Assembly (NCBI RefSeq): GCF_001888805.2
Contig: NZ_CP019113.1
Span: 4,030,001 to 4,094,000 of the forward strand
Length of the DNA stretch: 64,000 nucleotides
DNA from: Enterobacter sp. SA187
GTDB lineage: Bacteria > Pseudomonadota > Gammaproteobacteria > Enterobacterales > Enterobacteriaceae
Reading direction: 5' to 3'
Part shown: one piece after another, positions 17,442-25,095 of the stretch
Layout of the letters: each line of letters starts with the position of its first letter
Position numbering within the stretch: the stretch's first letter is position 1
Translations under genes and position numbers: made by a program
The notes under the pieces: model-generated
Told to the model about the DNA's origin: nothing
The model's database searches: none
Seen by the model: the letters and a program-made list of their open reading frames with translations, nothing else

Positions 17442-18505
17442 TACGGCTCCTCCTGTTCAGATTCACGGGCCAGCAATTGCGCTTTGCGCGCCAGTCCCCA
17501 GCGATAACCGGAAAGCGCGCCATTGACGCGCAGCACGCGGTGACAGGGGATCACCACCGCCAGCGTATTGGCCGCACAGGCGCTGGCGACGGCGCGCACG
17601 GCACGGGGTTTGCCGATGGCTTGCGCCACCCGCTGATAGCTGACGGTCTCTCCGGCAGGGATCTGGCGTAGCGCGTTCCATACCTGCCGCTGAAAGGCGG
17701 TGCCGCGCAGATCCAGCGGCAGCGCCAGGGTATGTCGCGGGTTATCCAGCACCGCAATCACCTGATGCACCCGTCGGGTGAAATCCTCATCGCCCGCTTC
17801 TCTGTGCGCACCGGGAAAGGCGCGCGCCAGTTCGGCAAGCAGCTGCTCGTCGCTGTCAGCCAGCAAAATGGCGCAGATACCGCGCTCGCTTTCCGCCACC
17901 AGGCAGCGCCCCAGCGTACAGCCTTCCAGCGCATAGCGAAGGGTGGTGTCCCTGCCGCCGCTGCGGTATTGCTGCGCCGTCATGCCAAGCGCCCGATCCG
18001 CGTGACGATAATAGCTGCTGCTGTCCGGGAATCCGGCGGCCAGCACGGCGTCGGTCACCGTTGTGCCTGCGGCCAGATTTTGCCGCAGACGTTCTGCGCG
18101 ATATGCCAGTTGCCAGGCTTTGGGCGTCATGCCGGTAGTGGCTTTAAAAAGGCGATGGAAATGATAAGGACTCATCGCCACCTGCCGCGCCAGCGCGTCG
18201 AGGGTGACGGGGGTGTCCTGCTCCAGCAGACGACATGCCTGTTCGATTTTATCGCGGCGGTGCTGACCGGCGGCAGGAAGATCCGGCTGGCAGCGTTTGC
18301 AGGGACGAAAGCCCGCCGCCCTGGCGCTGTCGGCATCGGGGAAAAAACGCACGTTCTCCCGCAGCGCATGACGGGCGCGGCACGACGGGCGGCAGTAAAT
18401 CCCGGTGGTGATCACCGCAAAAATAAAGTGACCATCAGCGTCGGGATTGCGATCCAGCACCGCCTGCCAGCGGTGCGCATCGTTTTGCAACAGTAGTTCA
18501 GACAT
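17441..18505 (-). CDS. ada: Ada, methyltransferase and transcription activator of the adaptive response
   Basis: 354 residues from ATG 18505 (MSELLLQNDAHRW), the same length as E. coli Ada; an in-frame start at 18568 would add 21 residues. The N-terminal zinc domain has Cys38, Cys42, Cys69 and Cys72 (Cys38 accepts methyl from phosphotriesters). An AraC-type helix-turn-helix follows (about 85-180), then an O6-methylguanine methyltransferase domain with the PCHR active-site cysteine near 321. Methylated Ada activates its own operon. The promoter carries an Ada box. Confidence 0.97.
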   Translation of the reverse strand: MSELLLQNDAHRWQAVLDRNPDADGHFIFAVITTGIYCRPSCRARHALRENVRFFPDADSARAAGFRPCKRCQPDLPAAGQHRRDKIEQACRLLEQDTPVTLDALARQVAMSPYHFHRLFKATTGMTPKAWQLAYRAERLRQNLAAGTTVTDAVLAAGFPDSSSYYRHADRALGMTAQQYRSGGRDTTLRYALEGCTLGRCLVAESERGICAILLADSDEQLLAELARAFPGAHREAGDEDFTRRVHQVIAVLDNPRHTLALPLDLRGTAFQRQVWNALRQIPAGETVSYQRVAQAIGKPRAVRAVASACAANTLAVVIPCHRVLRVNGALSGYRWGLARKAQLLARESEQEEP

Positions 18506-18522
18506 GGCGGGCTCCTCCGTTA

Positions 18523-18583
18523 AGTGTAGCCTGAGGATGAGCCACACCGGCAGCCTTCGCACCCGCAATCTTGCGGTTTAATT
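18523..18583 (-). promoter_or_regulatory. ada-alkB promoter with Ada box
   Basis: On the minus strand, AAT (18583-18581), six bases, then GCAA (18574-18571), which is exactly the A-box/B-box spacing of Ada operators. It continues as AAGATTG, as in E. coli ada. The -10 is TACACT (18528-18523), with no good -35, as expected for an activator-dependent promoter. The box covers the apbE stop codon at 18578-18580. Confidence 0.85.
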
Positions 18584-19630
18584 TTTTTCGCTCACCAGAA
18601 AGGCCTGGAACTGTGGCGTCATCCAGGGAACAAATTTATCCCCCTCTTTGGTGATCATATACACCGCCAGCCCCTCGCGGCGCGCCACTTCTTTCGCCTG
18701 CTGCGGCCCGAGCACCATCAGCCCGGTATCCCAGCCGTCCGCCTCCAGCGCCGTTGGCGCGATCACCGTCACCGACACCAGATTGTGCGTAATCGGACTG
18801 CCGGTCTGCGGATCGATAACGTGGGAAAGCCGTTTGCCGTCCAGCTCATAGTAGTTGCGGTAGCTGCCGGAGGTGCTGATACCGTGGCCGTTAATATCGA
18901 CAATGGCCTGCACCGCGTTTTCGCGATCGGTGGGCTTCTGGATCGCCACCCGCCATGGCTTGCCGTCGCCGTTCATGCCGCGGCTGGCGAGCGCGCCGCC
19001 TACGGATACCAGATAGCGCGGGATCCCCTCCTGCGCCATCAGATGCGCCAGATGATCGGCGGCGTAGCCTTCGCCGACGGTGGAGAGGTCAACAAACAGA
19101 TCCGGCAGATCTTTTTGCAGATACTGTCGCCCGGCCTCCTGGGTGACCGTCAGATGTTGCAGACCGGTACGCGCTTTCGCGGCGTCGATTTGTTCCTGCG
19201 ACGGGATGGTGACTGGCTGTTTGTCCGGGCCAAAGCCCCACAGATTGACCAGCGGGCCGACGGTAATATCCATCGCGCCCTCGGTTTTATAGCCAATGCG
19301 CAGTGAGGTGGTGACAATATCCGCCATCGCTTCGCTCACAGGCCAGGGCGTCAGGCTGGAGGAGGCGTTAAAGCGCATCAGGGCAGAGTCATTTTTCCAG
19401 GTCGACATCATCTGATCGTCAGCATCGAGCTGCGCCTGGATTTTTTGCCGGAGTTCGTCGGCGCGCGGTTTTTCCAGGTTCACAACGCTGACGCGCCATG
19501 AGGTGCCCATGGTTTTACCTTCCAGCACGGTGACCGCTGACGCCGCCGGTTGTGGGCTGGATACCGCGTCACAGCCCGCTAAAAAAACTGAAGCCGCGAG
19601 CGTCGCGGCACGAAGAAAACGCAGATCCAT
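18578..19630 (-). CDS. apbE: ApbE, FAD:protein FMN transferase lipoprotein
   Basis: 350 residues from ATG 19630, preceded by a GGGGGGAAAAG ribosome site. The N-terminus is a lipoprotein signal with lipobox LAGC (Cys20). The body carries ApbE motifs (DLSTVGEGYAADHL, GHGISTSGSYRNYYE, SHVIDPQTG). It attaches FMN covalently to a threonine of target flavoproteins such as the Rnf and Nqr subunits, on the periplasmic side of the membrane. It lies upstream of ada on the same strand, but ada has its own promoter. Confidence 0.95.
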   Translation of the reverse strand: MDLRFLRAATLAASVFLAGCDAVSSPQPAASAVTVLEGKTMGTSWRVSVVNLEKPRADELRQKIQAQLDADDQMMSTWKNDSALMRFNASSSLTPWPVSEAMADIVTTSLRIGYKTEGAMDITVGPLVNLWGFGPDKQPVTIPSQEQIDAAKARTGLQHLTVTQEAGRQYLQKDLPDLFVDLSTVGEGYAADHLAHLMAQEGIPRYLVSVGGALASRGMNGDGKPWRVAIQKPTDRENAVQAIVDINGHGISTSGSYRNYYELDGKRLSHVIDPQTGSPITHNLVSVTVIAPTALEADGWDTGLMVLGPQQAKEVARREGLAVYMITKEGDKFVPWMTPQFQAFLVSEKN

Positions 19631-19690
19631 GTCTTTTCCCCCCTTGCTGAATGCGCGCAAGGGTACACTAAAAGTCTAAGTTTGTGAGCA

Positions 19691-19717
19691 ATAAAAAAAG
19701 GGGCCGTGCGGCCCCTT
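19691..19717 (-). terminator. ompC terminator
   Basis: GGGGCCG and CGGCCCC (19700-19706 and 19709-19715), followed on the minus strand by a run of T (A run 19693-19699 on the plus strand), 20 bp past the ompC stop. Confidence 0.92.
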
Positions 19718-19736
19718 CGCTAAGCGTCTCAGTTGA

Positions 19737-20867
19737 TTAGAACTGGTAAACCACGCCCAGCGCAACGATATCATCCGTGCTGATGCCAGCCTGACGGGTG
19801 AAGGTGTTGTCGTCCAGCAGGTTGATTTTGTAATCAACGTAGGTGGAGAGGTTTTTGTTGAAGTAGTAAGTGGTGCCCACATCAACATATTTCAGCAGAT
19901 CCTGGTCGCCGAAATCACGGCCGTTAGCGCTGCTGATGTCTTTCCCGCGGGATTGCAGGTACGCGATGGACGGACGCAGGCCGAAGTCGAACTGGTACTG
20001 TGCAACGGCTTCGAAGTTCTGTGCTTTATCCGCAAAGCCCCATGCGGCAGTACGGCCGGAACCGTTAGAGGTACCGAAACGGGTCGCGTTGTAAGTCTGG
20101 GAGAACTGCGCTGCCAGGTAAACGTTGTTGGCATCGTATTTCAGGCCGCCGCTGTAGACGTCAGCGCGGTCGCCGTTACCGTAAGCGTCTGCCACGTTCT
20201 GGTCAGAGGTACGTTTGGAGGAAGACATTGCGCCGCCCACGCTGAAGCCTTCGCCCAGATCGTAGGTCAGGGACATGCCGTAGCCGTCGCCGTTCTGTTT
20301 CAGGGTGCTGCGACCATTGTCGTTTTCACCGCTGGTGCTGCCGTTTTTGCCCTGGTACTGCACCGCAAAGTTCAGGCCATCAACCAGACCGAAGAAGTCG
20401 GTGTTACGGTAAGTCGCCACGCCGTTAGCACGGGACTGCATGAAGTTGTCCGCGCCGTAGGTATCGCCGCCGAATTCCGGCAGCACGTCGGTCCAGGAGG
20501 TCACATCGTAGATCACGCCGTAGTTACGACCGTAATCGATGGCACCGGCATCACCGAAACGCACACCGGCAAAGGCCAGACGGGTCCATGCCTGGTCGCT
20601 TGCGCCTTCGGCTTCGTCCGCCTGTACGTTGTATTCCCACTGGCCGAAACCGGTGATCTGGTCGTTAACCTGAGTTTCGCCCTTGAAGCCGAAACGTACG
20701 TAGGTTTTGTCGCCGTCGTCGCCATCGTTATCAGAGAAATAGTGCAGGCCGTCGACTTTACCGTACAGATCTAATTTGTTGCCGTCTTTGTTATAAATTT
20801 CAGCCGCATTTGCAGCGCCTGCTACGAGCAGAGCAGGCACCACCAGGGAAAGGACTTTGCGTTTCAT
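19737..20867 (-). CDS. ompC: OmpC, outer-membrane general porin
   Basis: A 376-residue trimeric 16-strand porin. The signal peptide is residues 1-21, cleaved at ANA|AEIYN. The constriction-loop motif PEFGGD is present and the protein ends in VYQF with the terminal Phe needed for BAM insertion. Sequence and context (micF upstream, rcsD beyond) mark it as OmpC rather than OmpF or PhoE. Surface loops differ from E. coli, for example around TSNGSGRTAAW, as is usual for phage- and antibody-exposed loops. The promoter carries OmpR-like sites. Confidence 0.95.
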   Translation of the reverse strand: MKRKVLSLVVPALLVAGAANAAEIYNKDGNKLDLYGKVDGLHYFSDNDGDDGDKTYVRFGFKGETQVNDQITGFGQWEYNVQADEAEGASDQAWTRLAFAGVRFGDAGAIDYGRNYGVIYDVTSWTDVLPEFGGDTYGADNFMQSRANGVATYRNTDFFGLVDGLNFAVQYQGKNGSTSGENDNGRSTLKQNGDGYGMSLTYDLGEGFSVGGAMSSSKRTSDQNVADAYGNGDRADVYSGGLKYDANNVYLAAQFSQTYNATRFGTSNGSGRTAAWGFADKAQNFEAVAQYQFDFGLRPSIAYLQSRGKDISSANGRDFGDQDLLKYVDVGTTYYFNKNLSTYVDYKINLLDDNTFTRQAGISTDDIVALGVVYQF

Positions 20868-20977
20868 GTTATTAACCCTCTGTAATATGCTTATTTTTAT
20901 ATGCCACTGCTTACTGATTAACCTGCTAACCAGTCGGCGAGTTCATTCTCCCTAAAAATACAGAATAATCCAACAAC

Positions 20978-21038
20978 ATTATGATACGAAAAATCTAAAG
21001 GTGTTTCTCTTTACCGCTTAGATGTTTCAATATGTAAA
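20978..21038 (-). promoter_or_regulatory. ompC promoter and OmpR-binding region
   Basis: On the minus strand, a segment containing TTTACATATTGAAACATCT (21038-21020) and then GGTAAAGAGAAACACC (21015-21000) lines up with the OmpR C sites of E. coli ompC. CATAAT (20983-20978) is the -10. The 110-nt leader that follows is also close to that of E. coli. OmpR~P activation is inferred from this match. Confidence 0.8.
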
Positions 21039-21192
21039 CTGCACGGAACTTTTTTTAGCACTAATAGCTAAAAAATAGCGCACGGAAAATCAAAGATGAT
21101 AATTAAATCAATATAATCAATAAGTTGAAATGACAAACAATGATAGCACTGAATGATAAAACAAAATCATAACCTGCGACTAAAATAATCTG

Positions 21193-21287
21193 GCTATCAT
21201 CATTAACTTTTATTTATTACCTTCATTCGGCTTCGAATGACTGTTTACCCCTATTACAACCGGATGCTCTGCATTCGGTTTTTTTTT
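21193..21287 (+). ncRNA. micF: MicF antisense RNA
   Basis: About 95 nt, divergent from ompC, beginning GCTATCATCATTAACTT as in E. coli MicF. That 5' end pairs with the ompF mRNA start region and represses OmpF synthesis with Hfq. The RNA ends with a GAATGC/GCATTC-type hairpin (ACCGGATGCTCTGCATTCGG) and a nine-T run that is both terminator and Hfq site. A middle hairpin CATTCGGCTTCGAATG is kept though its bases differ from E. coli. Confidence 0.92.
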
Positions 21288-21708
21288 GCCCTGCACCGCC
21301 CGGATAACAGAAAAAGCGGTACCGCAGGTAAATTATAATGACTATTAATTAATCACTTAGCCACAGGGTGATATTAGCTACCAATACTCCGTAAATTAAT
21401 TTCTTGATTAAAAGTGCTATCCCTTTACTTTTCAGAGTTAATAACGGGAAAAATGGTGATTAATTGTACGTGCCTTACCGATCCGCTGTGCCGCCTCCCT
21501 TTTTGTCCCCCCGCTGCGGCCTTTACCTGCAAGAGAGTCTGGAAATTCATTCATTAGGCTTTATACTGCCTGCTGTACACTGCCGTGTAACATAACAACT
21601 ACAAGCCCGACGCAGGCGCGAGCGGCGCGGTAGTCTCCTGTCTTAGTCTTACGAAAGGCGCTAAATGGCTTTTTCTTCGCGTGTTGGCATAACGGGTTAC
21701 ACACACTA
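21288..21708 (+). promoter_or_regulatory. micF-rcsD intergenic region
   Basis: 421 bp with no gene I can support. It is A+T-rich in its first half (21330-21450). A TATACT at 21562-21567 in GGCTTTATACTGCC is the best -10 candidate for rcsD, with a weak -35. A second -10-like TATAAT occurs at 21334-21339. No operator was recognised. Confidence 0.35.
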
Positions 21709-24375
21709 ATGAGTCGATCTGACACCATGAACCCTGGAAAATTTTCCCTGATACCGGGCAGCATTACCCGTTTCTTTCTTCTGTTGATCATCGTTCTGCT
21801 GGTCACCATGGGTGTAATGGTGCAAAGCGCCGTTAATGCCTGGCTGAAGGATAAAAGCTATCAGGTGGTGGATATTACGCATGCCATGCATAAGCGCATT
21901 GATACCTGGCGCTACGCCACCTGGCAGATCTATGACAATATCGCCGCGGCGCCCGCCTCCCCGGCGGATGGTCTGCAGGAAACCCGCTTAAAGCAGGATG
22001 TCTATTATCTGGAGAAGCCGCGCCGTAAGACGGAAGCGCTGATTTTCGGCTCCCATGACGGCTCGACGCTGGAGATGACCCAGCGCATCTCAACCTATCT
22101 GGATACGCTGTGGGGCGCGGAAACCGTGCCCTGGTCCATGTATTATCTCAACGGCCAGGATAACAGCATGATCCTGGTGTCGACGCTGCCGCTGAAAGAT
22201 CTGTCCTCCGGCTTTAAAGAATCATCCATTGGCAGCATTGTCGATGCCCGTCGCGCGGAGATGCTGCAACAGGCCAATGCCCTGGATGAGCGGGAAAGCT
22301 TCTCGCCGTTGCGCCGTCTGACCTGGCAGAATGGTTACTATTTCACGCTGCGCACTACTTTCAACCAGCCGGGACATCTGGCGACGGTGGTGGCCTTCGA
22401 TTTGCCGATCAACGATTTGATCCCGCCGGGCATGGTGCTGGACAGTTTCCGTCTGGAGAGCGATGCCTCCCAGAGCGCCCTGCGCACCGCGGATAAAGAG
22501 ATGGCGGACAGCGCGTCGGTGAATTTCAACAGCTCGCAGATTGAGATTTCCTCCTCACTCAACTCTACGGGCATGCGGCTGGTGTGGCAGGTGCCCTTTG
22601 GCACGCTGCTGCTGGACACGCTGCAAAACATCCTGCTGCCGCTGCTGTTAAACATCGGCCTGCTGGCGCTGGCGCTGTTTGGCTATACCACCTTCCGCCA
22701 TCAGCCGGGCCGTCTGAGCGAAAACGCCGCCCTGCCCGGCGCGAATAACGAACTGCGCATGCTGCGGGCCATCAACGAAGAGATCGTGTCGGTGCTGCCG
22801 CTGGGACTGCTGGTGCACGATCAGGAAGCCAACCGTACGGTGATCAGCAATAAAATCGCCGACCACCTGCTGCCGCATCTTAATTTGCAGAACATCACCA
22901 GCATGGCCGATCAGCATCAGGGCGTGATCCAGGCGACGGTCAACAACGAACTTTATGAGATCCGCCAGTTCCGTAGCCAGGTTTCGCCGCGCACGCAGAT
23001 TTTTGTCATCCGCGATCAGGACAGAGAAGTGCTGGTGAATAAAAAGCTCAAGCAGGCGCAGCGTCTGTATGAGAAAAACCAGCAGGGTCGCACCGCCTTT
23101 ATGCAGCATATTGGCGCGGCGCTGTCGCAGCCGGCGAAACAACTGGCGCAGGACGCGGCGGCGGTAGATAGCGAAAACGCGCAAAAGCTGGCAGCGCAGG
23201 CTGACCGGCTGGTACAGCTGGTGGATGAGATCCAGCTTGCCAATTTGCTGGAAAACGACGGCTGGAAAAGCGCCGCCAGCATGTTCTCGATTCAGGATCT
23301 GATCGACGAGGTGGTGCCCGCGGTGCTGCCGGTGGTGAAGCGTAAAGGGTTGCAGTTGCTGATCAATAATCATCTGCCAGCCAACGAACAGCGCCACGGC
23401 GATCGCGACGCCCTGCTACGCATTCTGACCATGCTTATCCAGTACGCGGTGACCACCACGCAGATTGGCAAAATCACGCTCGAAGTGGACGCCGATGAAT
23501 CCGCAGGGGATCGCCTGACCTTCCGTATCCTCGATACCGGGGAAGGCGTGACGGCGAGCGAAGTGGATAATCTGCATTTCCCGTTCCTCAACGACACCCA
23601 GGAGGATCGCTATGGCAAAGCTAATGCCCTCACCTTCTGGCTGTGCGATCAGCTGGCGCGTAAACTTGGCGGCCATCTGAATATTAAAGCGCGTGAAAGT
23701 TTAGGAACGCGCTATTCTTTACACGTTAAAATGGATGCACGTCCGCAGGCAGACGATGAGGAAGAGAAATTACTGGATGATGTCGTCGCCATGATTGATA
23801 TTACGTCCAGCGATATTCGTAATATCGTGGTGCGTCAGCTGGAAAACTGGGGCGCAAGCTGCATTACCCCGGACGAACGCCTGGCGAGTCAAGAATATGA
23901 TCTCTTTTTAACGGATAATCCGTCTAATCTTACTGCCTCGGGCTTGCTTTTAAGCGATGATGAGCCCGGCTCGCGTAAAATCGGCCCAGGCCAGTTGCGC
24001 GTGAACTTTAATATGAGTAATGCAATGCAGGAAGCGATATTGCAACTCATTGAAGAGCAACTGGCACAGGAAGATGTTCCGGCGTCCCCGCTGGGGGGCA
24101 ATGAAAATGCCGAACTCCATGCCAGCGGCTATTACGCACTGTTTGTGGATACAGTACCCGACGATGTTAAGAGGTTGTATACTGAATCCGCCGCACGCGA
24201 TTTAGCGGCGCTGGCGCAGACGGCACACCGCCTGAAAGGCGTGTTTGCCATGCTTAACCTGGTACCCGGCAAACAGTTATGTGAAACGCTGGAACATTTA
24301 ATTCATGAGAACGATGTTCCAGGCATAGAAAAATACATCAGCGACATTGACGATTATGTCAAAAGCTTGCTGTAA
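21709..24375 (+). CDS. rcsD: RcsD, phosphotransfer protein of the Rcs envelope-stress relay
   Basis: 888 residues. There is a short cytoplasmic start, a first membrane helix (FFLLLIIVLLVTMGVMV), a large periplasmic domain, a second helix (LLLNIGLLALALFGY), a degenerate histidine-kinase-like domain, and a C-terminal HPt domain with the phospho-accepting histidine in AQTAHRLKGVF near residue 840. It passes phosphate from RcsC to RcsB. The N-terminal ~10 residues differ from E. coli. It is followed 17 bp later by rcsB. Confidence 0.96.
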   Translation: MSRSDTMNPGKFSLIPGSITRFFLLLIIVLLVTMGVMVQSAVNAWLKDKSYQVVDITHAMHKRIDTWRYATWQIYDNIAAAPASPADGLQETRLKQDVYYLEKPRRKTEALIFGSHDGSTLEMTQRISTYLDTLWGAETVPWSMYYLNGQDNSMILVSTLPLKDLSSGFKESSIGSIVDARRAEMLQQANALDERESFSPLRRLTWQNGYYFTLRTTFNQPGHLATVVAFDLPINDLIPPGMVLDSFRLESDASQSALRTADKEMADSASVNFNSSQIEISSSLNSTGMRLVWQVPFGTLLLDTLQNILLPLLLNIGLLALALFGYTTFRHQPGRLSENAALPGANNELRMLRAINEEIVSVLPLGLLVHDQEANRTVISNKIADHLLPHLNLQNITSMADQHQGVIQATVNNELYEIRQFRSQVSPRTQIFVIRDQDREVLVNKKLKQAQRLYEKNQQGRTAFMQHIGAALSQPAKQLAQDAAAVDSENAQKLAAQADRLVQLVDEIQLANLLENDGWKSAASMFSIQDLIDEVVPAVLPVVKRKGLQLLINNHLPANEQRHGDRDALLRILTMLIQYAVTTTQIGKITLEVDADESAGDRLTFRILDTGEGVTASEVDNLHFPFLNDTQEDRYGKANALTFWLCDQLARKLGGHLNIKARESLGTRYSLHVKMDARPQADDEEEKLLDDVVAMIDITSSDIRNIVVRQLENWGASCITPDERLASQEYDLFLTDNPSNLTASGLLLSDDEPGSRKIGPGQLRVNFNMSNAMQEAILQLIEEQLAQEDVPASPLGGNENAELHASGYYALFVDTVPDDVKRLYTESAARDLAALAQTAHRLKGVFAMLNLVPGKQLCETLEHLIHENDVPGIEKYISDIDDYVKSLL

Positions 24376-24392
24376 GCAAGGTAGCCTTATAC

Positions 24393-25046
24393 ATGAACAA
24401 TATGAACGTAATTATTGCCGATGACCATCCGATCGTACTGTTCGGTATTCGCAAATCACTCGAACAAATCGAGTGGGTGAATGTAGTCGGTGAATTTGAA
24501 GATTCTACACAGCTGATCAATAACCTTCCCAAGCTTGATGCCCATGTACTGATTACCGATCTTTCCATGCCCGGCGACAAGTACGGTGACGGGATCACCC
24601 TGATTAAATATATCAAGCGCCACTTCCCTAACCTGTCAGTGATTGTGCTGACGATGAACAACAACCCTGCCATTTTAAGCGCCGTACTGGAGCTGGATAT
24701 CGAAGGGATTGTATTAAAACAGGGCGCGCCAACCGATCTGCCGAAAGCGCTGGCCGCGTTGCAGAAAGGGAAGAAGTTTACCCCGGAGAGCGTTTCCCGT
24801 CTGCTGGAGAAAATCAGCGCGGGCGGCTATGGCGACAAACGCCTGTCTCCGAAAGAGAGCGAAGTGCTGCGTCTGTTCGCAGAAGGTTTCCTGGTGACGG
24901 AAATCGCCAAGAAGCTGAACCGCAGTATCAAAACCATCAGTAGCCAGAAGAAGTCGGCGATGATGAAACTGGGCGTGGAAAATGACATTGCCCTGCTTAA
25001 CTACCTCTCGTCCGTAACGCTGAGCGCGGCGGATACCAAAGAGTAA
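24393..25046 (+). CDS. rcsB: RcsB, response regulator of the Rcs system
   Basis: A 217-residue FixJ/NarL-type regulator. The receiver domain has the phosphorylated Asp56 (LITDLSMPG), and the C-terminal LuxR helix-turn-helix is LSPKESEVLRLFAEGFLVTEI. Nearly identical to E. coli RcsB, differing mostly at the last residues (AADTKE). It controls capsule, flagella, rprA and osmotic genes alone or with RcsA, GadE or BglJ. It is downstream of rcsD and can be made from the rcsDB operon. Confidence 0.98.
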   Translation: MNNMNVIIADDHPIVLFGIRKSLEQIEWVNVVGEFEDSTQLINNLPKLDAHVLITDLSMPGDKYGDGITLIKYIKRHFPNLSVIVLTMNNNPAILSAVLELDIEGIVLKQGAPTDLPKALAALQKGKKFTPESVSRLLEKISAGGYGDKRLSPKESEVLRLFAEGFLVTEIAKKLNRSIKTISSQKKSAMMKLGVENDIALLNYLSSVTLSAADTKE

Positions 25047-25059
25047 CTGCCATACCGAC

Positions 25060-25088
25060 GTTACCCCGCCCGGCGGGGTAACGCCTTT
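25060..25088. terminator. rcsB/rcsC intergenic terminator hairpin
   Basis: Perfect 10-bp arms GTTACCCCGC (25060-25069) and GCGGGGTAAC (25073-25082) with a three-base loop, followed on the plus strand by a short GCCTTTT tail. It separates convergent rcsB and rcsC. The T tract is weak in both directions. Confidence 0.75.
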
Positions 25089-25095
25089 TCCTGCT

